Source: an uncultured Candidatus Saccharibacteria bacterium
Lineage (GTDB): Bacteria > Patescibacteriota > Saccharimonadia > Saccharimonadales > Saccharimonadaceae
DNA: 16,201 bases
Assembly (NCBI GenBank): GCA_948648655.1
Contig: CAPKVJ010000013.1
Span: 1-16,201, forward strand
Direction of reading: 5' to 3'
Translations under genes and position numbers: made by a program
Part shown: in pieces, positions 4,371 through 12,241 of the stretch
Layout of the letters: each line of letters starts with the position of its first letter
Position numbering within the stretch: the stretch's first letter is position 1
Notes under the pieces: model-generated
The model's database searches: none
The model's input: only the letters and a program-made list of their open reading frames with translations
Told to the model about the DNA's origin: nothing

Positions 4371-6911
4371 ATGAGTAATTACTATAACCAAACCGTCAAA
4401 GATGTCCTCAAGGATTTTTCAGTTGATCTAAAAACCGGTTTAACTTCTGCAGAAGTTACTCGACGTCAAGAAAAATACGGCAAAAACCTACTCCGCGTCA
4501 AAGAAACCCCACTCTGGCGCAAACTACTGGAGCCTTTTATTGATATCTTTATGGTAATCCTTATCTTTGCGCTAGTCTTATCTTTAATTCAACGTGATTG
4601 GATTGAGGCGATCACGATTGCTGTGATCATTATCGCCGACGCGATAGTGTATTATATCCAGCGTTTCTCTACGGAACGCATTTTGAAATCTTTGGCGCGT
4701 AGTACCGAGCAAGCTGTAGTAGTATTTCGAAATGGTGAGGAGCAAACTATCGAGGCAGCAGACCTAGTACCGGGTGACATCGTAATCTTGCATGAAGGTG
4801 ATCGCATTCCTGCCGACGGGCGCATCATCAACGAGTCGGGTATCCTGTCGGATGAAGCCATGTTGACCGGAGAATCCGAGCCAATTGCTAAAGATGCCAA
4901 AGCTATCTCTGGCCAAAAGAAAGTTTACGAACAGCGTAATATGGTCTTTTCTGGTGCATTCGTCATGACCGGAACAGGGAGATTTGTAGTTACTGCGACA
5001 GGGAATGACACAGAATATGGTCGAATTGCTTCACTAGCCTCATCGGTCAATGAAGCTAGCCCGATTTCTGCTAAAATCAATAAATTAGTTATCAAAATTG
5101 CCATCGTCGTGGTTGGTCTAGCATTGCTAGCGCTAGTAATACAGCTACTTGACGGCATCAATATTCTCGACGCACTAAAATTTACCCTAGCGATGATTGT
5201 TTCGGCAGTGCCAGAAGGCTTACCAATTGCAATCTCGATTATTTTAGCACTTTGCGCCAAACGCATGGCAGAGAAGCATGCTCTAATTAAAGAACTGAAG
5301 GCTATTGAATCGCTAGGGATCGTGACCACGATTGCCTGCGACAAAACTGGCACATTGACCAAAAATCGTCTTGAACTCCAGGAGACTTGGGGGCCTGGCA
5401 CCAAAGCCGAGCTTCGAGATTGCCTCGCGCGTGCAGTGTTACTAGAGTCTGCTCTTGTCAGTTCAGACGATCGTGCTGCCATTGCTGATCCGCTAGATGT
5501 TTGCATTATTAATTATCTAAGAGAGCAGAAGTATAATCTGAGCAAGCTAGAACCAATTAAAACTTATGCTTTCGACCAGAAGCTAAAACTTTCGGGCAAC
5601 TTATATCGTAGCTCGAAAGGTGAACTAATCCTTAATCTCAAGGGAGCACCGGAAACTATTATTTCACGTTCAAAGCTTACTATGTCGGAACGCGAGATGA
5701 TTGAATGTAAGTTAGTTGAGCTAGCTGGAAAAGGTTATAAAGTAGTTGCGCTTGCACGGGGTAAGAGTAAGCGTGAGATCAATGAGCTTGGCCGCCTAGA
5801 TAAGTCTGATTTATTTGAATTTGTGGGCTTTATCGCTATTGCGGATGCAATTCGCCCCGAAGCAGCACCGGCGATCCGTCAGGCAACGCGCATGGGCGTA
5901 GTTACCAAGATGATCACTGGCGACCATGCCGGTACCGCCTATGCTATTGGCAAGGAGCTTGGCCTCGCCAAAGATATCTCTGAAGTCCTAGACTGCTCCA
6001 AATTAGGCAACATTAGCGATGACGACCTTGAGGATCTTGCCCGAACGGTGACCGTTTTTGCGCGCGTCACGCCCGAAGATAAGTTTCGTATTCTACAGGC
6101 TATTAAGCGTACCGAGATTTGTGCTATGACTGGCGACGGAGTTAATGATGTCCCAGCATTGGTTGGAGCGCATGTTGGTATCGCAATGGGTGATGCTCCA
6201 TCAATTGTTCAGGACGCTGGCGATATTGTCTTGATCAATAATAATTTCAAGAACATTACCGAAGCCATGAAAGAGAGTCGAACAGTGCTAGCGAACATTC
6301 GTCGTATGCTAGGCTATCTTTTGGCTACTAATGCCGGCGAAGCTCTTACTATGTTGGGAGCATTAATTTTCTTTGGTGATCAAATGTTGACCCCAATTCA
6401 GATCCTATGGATTAATCTCGTCACCGATTCTCTCATGGTTATACCGATTGGGCTTGAGCCACCCGAACAGGGAATTTTGCGCCAGAAACCCGAGCACAAA
6501 GACGCCCCAATTCTTCCGCGTAATTTAGTCATTCGCATGTCGATTATCGCTGTGGTTATGGCCGGTATTACATTAGGTGTATACGCTGTAGCAAAGGCGA
6601 CGCTGGGTTCTAGTGCGCAAGCAAACACTCTAGCTTTTGTTGCGCTTGTCGTCATGCAATGGAGCAGTGCTATCTCGGCGCGGGGGACTTACGAATCGGC
6701 CCTGCAGCGTCTCAAGGTCCGACACCGTAGTTTCTATATTGCCCTACTAGCCGCAGTACTCTTGCAAGTCGTGGCGGTGTTTGGTCCACTAGCAGTCTTT
6801 GTGGATACGGTCAGCGTGCCATTAGACGCCTTACTATTGGCGGTAGCAGTAGCATTGATTGTACCACTGATTATCATCGAGAGTTATAAGAAGTTCCAGC
6901 CTAAAGCATAA
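4371..6911 (+). CDS. P-type cation ATPase, P2A (Ca2+-ATPase-like) type
   Basis: 846 aa, normal for the family. It has an N-terminal cation-ATPase segment, actuator TGES (166-169), M4 PEGLP (281-285), phosphorylation site DKTGT with Asp324, nucleotide-domain KGAPE (424-428), hinge TGDG-VND (587-593), and about 10 membrane helices. Residues that form calcium site II in SERCA pumps are present: Glu in PEGLP, Asn654 and Glu657 in NAGE (M5), and Asn682/Thr685/Asp686 in NLVTD (M6). Ca2+ export from the cytoplasm is therefore the best guess, with Mn2+ or another cation possible. There is no metal-binding CXXC domain, so it is not a heavy-metal (P1B) pump. The start at 4371 rests on the promoter position. 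It appears monocistronic; the next gene has its own promoter. Confidence 0.9.
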   Translation: MSNYYNQTVKDVLKDFSVDLKTGLTSAEVTRRQEKYGKNLLRVKETPLWRKLLEPFIDIFMVILIFALVLSLIQRDWIEAITIAVIIIADAIVYYIQRFSTERILKSLARSTEQAVVVFRNGEEQTIEAADLVPGDIVILHEGDRIPADGRIINESGILSDEAMLTGESEPIAKDAKAISGQKKVYEQRNMVFSGAFVMTGTGRFVVTATGNDTEYGRIASLASSVNEASPISAKINKLVIKIAIVVVGLALLALVIQLLDGINILDALKFTLAMIVSAVPEGLPIAISIILALCAKRMAEKHALIKELKAIESLGIVTTIACDKTGTLTKNRLELQETWGPGTKAELRDCLARAVLLESALVSSDDRAAIADPLDVCIINYLREQKYNLSKLEPIKTYAFDQKLKLSGNLYRSSKGELILNLKGAPETIISRSKLTMSEREMIECKLVELAGKGYKVVALARGKSKREINELGRLDKSDLFEFVGFIAIADAIRPEAAPAIRQATRMGVVTKMITGDHAGTAYAIGKELGLAKDISEVLDCSKLGNISDDDLEDLARTVTVFARVTPEDKFRILQAIKRTEICAMTGDGVNDVPALVGAHVGIAMGDAPSIVQDAGDIVLINNNFKNITEAMKESRTVLANIRRMLGYLLATNAGEALTMLGALIFFGDQMLTPIQILWINLVTDSLMVIPIGLEPPEQGILRQKPEHKDAPILPRNLVIRMSIIAVVMAGITLGVYAVAKATLGSSAQANTLAFVALVVMQWSSAISARGTYESALQRLKVRHRSFYIALLAAVLLQVVAVFGPLAVFVDTVSVPLDALLLAVAVALIVPLIIIESYKKFQPKA

Positions 6912-6916
6912 GCATA

Positions 6917-6938
6917 TTGTAATTTTTACAACAATTTT
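6917..6938 (+). terminator. Possible weak terminator after the cation ATPase
   Basis: TTGTAA (6917-6922) can pair with TTACAA (6926-6931) around a 3-nt loop, followed by CAATTTT. It is AT-only and weak, but correctly placed just after the stop codon and before the nrdD promoter. Confidence 0.3.
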
Positions 6939-6942
6939 CTAG

Positions 6943-6971
6943 TTGACACGCTATATATAGCGTCTTAAAAT
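6943..6971 (+). promoter_or_regulatory. nrdD operon promoter
   Basis: TTGACA (6943-6948), exactly 17 bp, TAAAAT (6966-6971). Start expected near 6978, giving a leader of about 77 nt with an SD-led start, unlike the leaderless genes nearby. Confidence 0.75.
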
Positions 6972-6995
6972 AAGTATAGACACTAAATATAGGGT
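6948..6995 (+). promoter_or_regulatory. Tandem NrdR boxes
   Basis: Box 1, ACGCTATATATAGCGT (6948-6963), is a perfect palindrome covering the promoter spacer. Box 2, ACACTAAATATAGGGT (6980-6995), lies at the expected transcription start. Each matches the NrdR consensus ACACWATATATWGTGT at 14 of 16 positions, and their starts are 32 bp apart, three helical turns, as is typical. NrdR is the ATP-cone repressor of ribonucleotide reductase genes; its own gene is not in this window. Confidence 0.85.
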
Positions 6996-7054
6996 CAAAC
7001 TAATTAGAAAATAAAAATTCAGCGAACAATAGAAAAGAGGAGGTAATATTTTTT

Positions 7055-9415
7055 ATGTTCAAGAAAATCGTTAAAAGAGATGGGCAAGTTGTAAATTTTG
7101 ACCCAGAAAAAATCACTGAAGCCATTGCAAAGGCTGGTCTGGTGACAGAAGAATTTAAATATGATCGCGCCAAACAAATCACCGAAAAAGTTCTCAAGCG
7201 CGCTGACGAAACCATCAAAAAGCGCACTCCGAGCGTCGAACAGATTCAAGACATTGTCGAAGAAGTTTTGATGGAATCTGCTTTCAAGCGTACCGCGAAG
7301 GAGTATATCACTTATCGTCAAGAGCGCAATCGTACTCGTGAAGCCAAAAGTAATTTGATGAACATTTACAAGACAATTGCAGTTGCCGATGCTTCCGAAG
7401 ACTCCGATGTTAAGCGTGGCAATGCGAACGTTGACGGCAACTCGGCTATGGGTAAAATGCTACAATTCGGTGCCGAAGGTGCAAAAATGTTTGCCAAGAC
7501 TATTTTAATGAAACCTGAATACGCTAAAGCGCATGATGACGGCGAAATTCACGTCCACGATTTGGATTTCTATGCGACCGGAACTTTGACTTGCTGTCAG
7601 ACCGATCCTTTGAAGTTATTTGCTGACGGTGGTTTTGACACTGGGCATGGACATTTGCGCACACCAAATAGTATCGGTAGTTATGGTGCTCTTGCGGCAA
7701 TTATCTTGCAGGCTAATCAGAACGAGCAACATGGCGGCCAAAGCATCCCAAATTTCGATTATGCGATGGCGCCAGGCGTTGACAAGAGCTTCCGTAAAGC
7801 ACTAAATCGTAGTATTAATCAATATAACCGTTTCAGCGGCAACGAGATCACTGTCAAAATCCCAGAAGATTTAGCCTATGGCGATGAAAAGGCTCTGAAG
7901 AAGCTGAAACTTCCAGAAGGAATCATCGAAAGCGCCAATGAAGACGTCGAGCGTCAAACGTTCCAAGCAATGGAGGGCTTCATTCATAACTTAAACACGA
8001 TGCATAGCCGCGCTGGCGCACAAGTACCTTTCACTAGTATTAATTTCGGCACTGATACTAGCCCATCAGGTAGGTTGGTCAGTAAGTGCCTACTCGAAGC
8101 CACTGAAGATGGACTTGGGCACGGCGAGACACCGATTTTCCCGATCTCAATTTTCAAAGTTAAGGAAGGCGTCAATTATAATCCTGGCGATCCTAACTAT
8201 GATTTATTCAAGAAAAGCATGGAAGTCAGTGCCAAAAGATTATTCCCAAATTTCGTATTTATCGATGCGCCATTCAATTTGAAAGGCTATAAGCCAGGGG
8301 ATTATCGCACAGAAATTGCCACGATGGGCTGCCGTACTCGAGTTTATGGTAGCATCTTCCCAGAAAGTGATGGCATCGCTACTAGTCGCGGCAACTTAAG
8401 CTTCACTACAATTAATTTGGTCAGGATAGGTATCAAGCATGGGATCTGCTTGGGTGAGCGCAAAGAAGCCGATTGGTCAGGTTTTTACAAAGAGCTAGAC
8501 GAAAAAATGGACCTAGTAGCGGGCGAGCTATTGGAGAGATATGAGTTCCAAGCAAACCAACACGTGAGGAATTTTCCATTCTTGATGGGAGAGGGTAACT
8601 GGATTGGCAGCGAGAAACTGGGTTGGAATGATACTTTGCGCGATGTCATTAAACACGGAACTTTGAGTATCGGCTTCATCGGCCTTGCGGAATGTCTAGT
8701 AGCTATGACTGGTAAACATCACGGCGAAGATGAAGAATCGCGCGAGCTAGGACTTGATATTATTAGCCACATGCGCGAACGCTGCGATGATTATAGTAAG
8801 AAATATAAGCTTAATTTCACTTTGCTCGCAACGCCAGCCGAAGGTCTAGCTGGACGCTTCACTCGCATTGATCGCAAAGAATACGGTGAGATCAAAGGCG
8901 TTACTAACCGTGATTACTATACAAACAGTTTCCACGTACCAGTTTATTACCCAATTGGAGCTTTTGAAAAAATCGAGATTGAAGCCCCATATCATGAACT
9001 GTGTAATGCTGGACATATTACCTATATTGAGCTTGATGGCGATCCGAGCGACAATATTGATGCTTTCGAGGCTGTCATTCGTAAGATGAAGGAGAGTGGC
9101 ATTGGTTATGGATCTGTCAATCACCCAGTTGACCGCGACCCAGTTTGTGGCTATTCTGGTATCATTGACGGAGATAGATGTCCTAGCTGCGGTCGTCTTG
9201 AAAGTGAAGGTGATGTACCGTTTGAGAGATTAAGAAGGATTACGGGCTATCTTGTAGGCTCACTAGAGCGCTGGAATGATGGTAAAAAAGCCGAAGAGCG
9301 CGATCGGGTAAAACACGATGTCAAATGTAATATTAACGGAGTGTACAGCGTCGAAGAAAAAGCCGAGCGCGAAGCCGCCAAGAAGAGTCGTAAATCAATG
9401 ACTGGAAAGAAATAA
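7055..9415 (+). CDS. nrdD: Anaerobic (class III) ribonucleoside-triphosphate reductase
   Basis: 786 aa. It reduces ribonucleoside triphosphates to deoxy forms without oxygen, using a glycyl radical. Residues 1-95 form an ATP-cone (VKRDGQVVNF start), the allosteric activity site. Catalytic-barrel landmarks are HVHDLDFYATGTLTCCQ (166-182) with Cys180/181 and EIATMGCRT with Cys426, the likely thiyl/active-site cysteines. A zinc-ribbon-like segment has Cys698, Cys709 and Cys712; the position where a first Cys would complete a CxxC pair is Asp695. The radical site is RITGYLVG with Gly731. A Lys/Glu-rich tail of 55 residues follows the radical glycine, longer than usual. The SD AGGAGGT (7038-7044) is 10 nt from the ATG. 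First gene of a probable six-gene operon, controlled by NrdR boxes. Confidence 0.95.
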   Translation: MFKKIVKRDGQVVNFDPEKITEAIAKAGLVTEEFKYDRAKQITEKVLKRADETIKKRTPSVEQIQDIVEEVLMESAFKRTAKEYITYRQERNRTREAKSNLMNIYKTIAVADASEDSDVKRGNANVDGNSAMGKMLQFGAEGAKMFAKTILMKPEYAKAHDDGEIHVHDLDFYATGTLTCCQTDPLKLFADGGFDTGHGHLRTPNSIGSYGALAAIILQANQNEQHGGQSIPNFDYAMAPGVDKSFRKALNRSINQYNRFSGNEITVKIPEDLAYGDEKALKKLKLPEGIIESANEDVERQTFQAMEGFIHNLNTMHSRAGAQVPFTSINFGTDTSPSGRLVSKCLLEATEDGLGHGETPIFPISIFKVKEGVNYNPGDPNYDLFKKSMEVSAKRLFPNFVFIDAPFNLKGYKPGDYRTEIATMGCRTRVYGSIFPESDGIATSRGNLSFTTINLVRIGIKHGICLGERKEADWSGFYKELDEKMDLVAGELLERYEFQANQHVRNFPFLMGEGNWIGSEKLGWNDTLRDVIKHGTLSIGFIGLAECLVAMTGKHHGEDEESRELGLDIISHMRERCDDYSKKYKLNFTLLATPAEGLAGRFTRIDRKEYGEIKGVTNRDYYTNSFHVPVYYPIGAFEKIEIEAPYHELCNAGHITYIELDGDPSDNIDAFEAVIRKMKESGIGYGSVNHPVDRDPVCGYSGIIDGDRCPSCGRLESEGDVPFERLRRITGYLVGSLERWNDGKKAEERDRVKHDVKCNINGVYSVEEKAEREAAKKSRKSMTGKK

Positions 9416-9427
9416 AGAGAGCAGAGA

Positions 9428-10054
9428 ATGAAAAATAACGGAGCGATTAGCAATGTCTCCGCACGGGAGGGTGCGGAGGCTACGGCCGAGCATGCAGTGC
9501 GCGAGTCCCGTAACGACGGGCACGAGCGACACGTCTCCCGAGCGGAAGGCATTGTTAATCGTGGCTTAATGCGTCTTTCTGGTCCGCTTGAACACGACAA
9601 CATCGTCAATGGCTACGGCCTGCGCGCAGTACTCTGGACACAGGGCTGCAAACGGCATTGTCCTGGATGTCAAAATCCTGAAACTTGGGATTTCGCTGGC
9701 GGAGTGGAAGTCGAGATTGATGAGATTAAACGCAGATTGAGTGATTTCAAAGGGCAAGCTGGAATTACGTTTTGCGGCGGAGAACCTTTTGAACAGCCCG
9801 AAGCCTGCAAAGAAATTGCTGATTGGTGCCGCACGGAATTGGGTTGGAATATTTGGAGCTTCAGCGGATACGTTTATGAAGATTTGAAAGCTGAAGGCGG
9901 CGCAAAATGGGAATTTCTCAAAAGTCTTGACGCGCTCATCGACGGTCCATTCATTCTTGCTGAACGCGACTTGACACTAAAATTTCGCGGTTCCAGAAAC
10001 CAGAGATTGCTACATTTAGAGTATGGTACTGGCAAAATATTGCGGGTGGAATAA
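9428..10054 (+). CDS. nrdG: Anaerobic ribonucleotide reductase activating protein (radical SAM)
   Basis: 208 aa as read. It generates the glycyl radical on NrdD using S-adenosylmethionine and a [4Fe-4S] cluster held by CKRHCPGC (Cys74, Cys78, Cys81); GGEP (117-120) is the SAM-binding motif. Similarity to NrdG begins at residue 48, MRLSGPLEHDNIVNGYGLRAVLWTQGC, so the first 47 residues are an addition encoded by the palindrome at 9443-9562. Two starts are possible. ATG 9428 lies 12 nt after the nrdD stop behind a weak purine run. ATG 9569 lies 7 nt after the palindrome's right arm, with no SD at proper distance. I give the longer form because nothing blocks it, but the shorter 161-aa protein is equally credible. 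Confidence 0.9.
   Translation: MKNNGAISNVSAREGAEATAEHAVRESRNDGHERHVSRAEGIVNRGLMRLSGPLEHDNIVNGYGLRAVLWTQGCKRHCPGCQNPETWDFAGGVEVEIDEIKRRLSDFKGQAGITFCGGEPFEQPEACKEIADWCRTELGWNIWSFSGYVYEDLKAEGGAKWEFLKSLDALIDGPFILAERDLTLKFRGSRNQRLLHLEYGTGKILRVE
9443..9562 (+). repeat. 120-nt GC-rich imperfect palindrome at the nrdD-nrdG junction
   Basis: Left arm 9443-9475 pairs with right arm 9527-9562 through about 32 base pairs, broken by one mismatch (9463/9541) and three single-base bulges (9546, 9533, 9529). The outer 12 bp are CGATTAGCAATG (9444-9455) with CATTGTTAATCG (9550-9561), one G-U pair. The apex contains GGC-TACG-GCC (9478-9487, a cUACGg tetraloop) and CCCGT-AACG-ACGGG (9507-9520). A competing local hairpin is CTCCGCAC/GTGCGGAG (9457-9464 with 9471-9478). 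The element is visibly richer in GC than its flanks and lies entirely in the N-terminal coding extension of nrdG. It could be an inserted REP/MITE-like element or an mRNA structure that sets nrdD:nrdG expression. Confidence 0.8.
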
Positions 10055-10062
10055 GGAGGTAA

Positions 10063-10554
10063 ATGAAAAATCTAGCTATAATTGCTTGCATTAGTGATGA
10101 CGGCGGACTCGGGAAGGACGGCGACTTGCTCTGGCATATTCCAGAGGATATGCAGTTCTTTAAGCAGACGACTATGGGTGGCGTAGTAGTAATGGGTCGA
10201 AAGACTTTTGAATCTATTGGGCGAGCCTTGCCTGGCCGTGAGAATTTAGTCTTGTCACGATCGGACATAGGGTGCGATGGCGTACGTAGTTTTAAAAGTA
10301 AAGCAGAATTAGATGAATACTTGGGCAATACAGCCAAAAATAAATTCATCATTGGTGGCAGCTCACTCTATGAAATGTATTTGCCCGAAGTTGACAAAAT
10401 GTATTTGACAAAAGTTGCAGCAGTAAAACCTGCAGACGTTTATTTCCCGAAATACGATGAATCTGAATTCACTATGCAGGAAATCAAACATGGAGAGTAT
10501 CAAGACATTAAATATCAGATTTTTGAATATCGGCGAAAGGCAAAACATGACTGA
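10063..10554 (+). CDS. folA: Dihydrofolate reductase
   Basis: 163 aa, standard length. It reduces dihydrofolate to tetrahydrofolate with NADPH, which is needed when thymidylate synthase consumes folate. Motifs: IIACISDDGGLGKDGDLLWHIPEDM (Trp24; Asp29 is the catalytic acid position), MGRKTFESIG (44-53, NADPH binding), LVLSR and IIGGSSLYEMYLP. The SD AAGGAGGT (10053-10060) overlaps the nrdG stop codon and lies 2 nt before the ATG, implying coupled translation. Placement in a ribonucleotide reductase operon puts dNTP and dTMP supply under one promoter. Confidence 0.95.
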   Translation: MKNLAIIACISDDGGLGKDGDLLWHIPEDMQFFKQTTMGGVVVMGRKTFESIGRALPGRENLVLSRSDIGCDGVRSFKSKAELDEYLGNTAKNKFIIGGSSLYEMYLPEVDKMYLTKVAAVKPADVYFPKYDESEFTMQEIKHGEYQDIKYQIFEYRRKAKHD

Positions 10555-10636
10555 AGATGAAGAAAAGTTAGCACTAGACGAATTATCGGAATCCGTGATG
10601 ATTGCTCGTCTTGAAGATTGGATTAGCCAACAATGA
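10547..10636 (+). CDS. 29-aa acidic small protein between folA and cysteine desulfurase
   Basis: The ORF begins MTEDEEKLALDELSES and ends RLEDWISQQ. Its ATG lies inside the end of folA (8-nt overlap), with GAAAGG 6 nt upstream as SD. Its TGA overlaps the desulfurase start as ATGA. The desulfurase ATG has no SD of its own, so translation of this small ORF probably delivers ribosomes to it. The peptide is acidic and predicted helical. I do not recognise it. It could be a small desulfurase partner or purely a coupling device. Confidence 0.6.
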   Translation: MTEDEEKLALDELSESVMIARLEDWISQQ

Positions 10637-11781
10637 AAGATTTGATCTATCTTGATCATGCTGCAACTAGCCCGCTACTGCCGTGCGTAAAGGCAGAAAT
10701 GCAGCGAATCATGGAGCTTGACTTGGGCAATGCTGCAGCTCTGCATGGCGCAGGCCAGACCGCAAAGGAAATAGTTGAAACAGCGAGAGCAAACGTAGCC
10801 CGGCTATTGAATTGCAACGTTAGCGAAATTATATTCACCTCTGGCGGGACGGAAGCAAACAACACTGTAATGGAAATTTTTCGCGGGCAAAAGGTACTTA
10901 TCAGCTCCGTTGAACATCCATCAGTGCGCGAAGCCGCCAAAGCCCGCGCCTGCGAAGTTGTCGAAATCATAGTGGATCAGAAAGGGCGCATGGAGCTCAG
11001 AGACCTAGAGAAGAAACTGGACGAAACAATCGGTTTAGTCTCGGTGATGTTGGCTAATAACGAACTGGGTACCATCGAACCAGTAGTAGAGGTAGTAAAA
11101 TGTTGTAAAAAACACAACATTCCCGTACATTGTGACGCAACGCAAGCCTTTGGTAAGATTAAAATTGATGTCAATGAGTTAGGCGTAGACTACTTGACTA
11201 TTTCTGCGCACAAGATCGGCGGGCCTACTGGGGTTGGTGCGCTATTCGTGCGTCAAGGTGCGGAGTTTAATCCGTTGATGTGTGGCGGGCATCAGGAAAA
11301 CAAAAGGCGTGCTGGAACTAGTAATGTATTGGCTATTGCGGGATTTGGTACTGCCGCCAAATGGTGCTGGGATAATTGGAGCTGTCGTAAGTGGGCGGAA
11401 GTTGCCAAGTTACGAGATATACTGCGCGAGCGGATTTTGCACGAAGTGCCCTACAGTAGCTGTAATAGCCCAGAAGAGATTTGCTTGCCAAATATATTAA
11501 ATATGAGTTTTCAAGCGGCCGAAGGAGAAAGCATTCAGTTATATTTAGATTTAAAAGGCATCATAGTTGGCACAGGGTCAGCTTGTGCGGCGGGTGATAT
11601 TAAACCTAGTCATACGCTCATGGCGACCACAGGTGATGCCGAAGTAGCACATAGTAGTATTCGATTTTCATTAGGCCTAGATACAACCAAAGAAGATATT
11701 GAGCGCGTCATGGCAGTTCTACCAGGCATAGTACGGCGCTTGCAGGGTATAAGCACAGTTAAAGTAAAGGAACAGATATGA
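10633..11781 (+). CDS. iscS: Cysteine desulfurase, NifS/IscS type
   Basis: 382 aa. This PLP enzyme takes sulfur from cysteine as a persulfide for Fe-S clusters and possibly tRNA thiolation. Motifs: YLDHAATSPL (N-terminal), TSGGTEANN (69-77), His95 stacking on PLP, CDATQAFGK (Asp168), SAHKIGGPTG with PLP-lysine Lys194, GGHQENKRRAGT, and GTGSACAAG with catalytic Cys318 in a flexible loop as in group I (IscS/NifS) enzymes. The start ATG overlaps the stop of the 29-aa ORF (ATGA), and its own stop overlaps the scaffold gene the same way. The symbol is by function; nifS would serve equally. Its place behind nrdG suggests it feeds the activase's cluster. Confidence 0.9.
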   Translation: MKDLIYLDHAATSPLLPCVKAEMQRIMELDLGNAAALHGAGQTAKEIVETARANVARLLNCNVSEIIFTSGGTEANNTVMEIFRGQKVLISSVEHPSVREAAKARACEVVEIIVDQKGRMELRDLEKKLDETIGLVSVMLANNELGTIEPVVEVVKCCKKHNIPVHCDATQAFGKIKIDVNELGVDYLTISAHKIGGPTGVGALFVRQGAEFNPLMCGGHQENKRRAGTSNVLAIAGFGTAAKWCWDNWSCRKWAEVAKLRDILRERILHEVPYSSCNSPEEICLPNILNMSFQAAEGESIQLYLDLKGIIVGTGSACAAGDIKPSHTLMATTGDAEVAHSSIRFSLGLDTTKEDIERVMAVLPGIVRRLQGISTVKVKEQI

Positions 11782-12206
11782 GTGGAGCTGATAAAGGATG
11801 TAACAAAACCAATCCGCAACCAGGCTGGGTATATTCCGACATTGTCAAAGAACATTTTTTGAGTCCTAGAAATTTCCTCATGGGGGATGAGTCACAATTT
11901 GCGGCGGACGCTGAAGGTATTGTCGGCAATCCAATCTGTGGCGATCAGATGAAAATATTCATAAAAGTCAAAGATGACAAGATTATAGACATTAAATGGA
12001 AAACTTACGGCTGTGCTAGTGCTATCGCCTCAACATCAGCACTTTCGGAATTAGTAAAGGGCAAAACATTAGCTGAAGCTCTAGAAGTAGGGCCAGAAGA
12101 AATCACGAAGTATTTAGGCGGATTACCAAAACATAAATTTCATTGTTCTGTATTAGGGCATGAGGCTCTAGCAGCCGCTATCAACAATTATCGTGAGCGA
12201 AAGTAA
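11778..12206 (+). CDS. iscU: Fe-S cluster assembly scaffold, IscU/NifU N-terminal type
   Basis: 142 aa. It accepts sulfur from the desulfurase and assembles [2Fe-2S]/[4Fe-4S] clusters for transfer. After a short 17-residue N-terminal extension it has YSDIVKEHFLSPRN (19-32), GNPICGD (Cys54, Asp56), YGCASAIAS (Cys79) and LPKHKFHCSVLGHEA (His122, Cys123): the three cluster cysteines and the conserved Asp are all present. No SufU-type zinc insertion was noticed. ATGA overlap with the desulfurase plus an AAGGA SD indicates coupled expression. Last gene of the nrdD operon; the next gene has its own promoter. Confidence 0.9.
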   Translation: MSGADKGCNKTNPQPGWVYSDIVKEHFLSPRNFLMGDESQFAADAEGIVGNPICGDQMKIFIKVKDDKIIDIKWKTYGCASAIASTSALSELVKGKTLAEALEVGPEEITKYLGGLPKHKFHCSVLGHEALAAAINNYRERK

Positions 12207-12235
12207 TTGCCTTTTTATTGGCAGAAGTGTAAAAT
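12207..12235 (+). promoter_or_regulatory. Promoter of the Pr6Pr-like membrane protein gene (leaderless)
   Basis: TTGCCT (12207-12212), 17-bp spacer, TAAAAT (12230-12235), then 6 nt to the ATG at 12242. No SD. The -35 lies immediately after the iscU stop codon. Confidence 0.65.
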
Positions 12236-12241
12236 AAAGAT

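Noticed and set aside
4652..5506. Antisense ORFs of 82 and 193 codons within the cation ATPase gene
   Set aside because: They are shadows of a fully motif-supported coding frame, with no promoter or SD.
10547..11781. UGA recoded as glycine (code 25)
   Set aside because: TGA ends folA, the 29-aa ORF and the desulfurase at exactly the expected places, and the tRNA-Trp anticodon is CCA.
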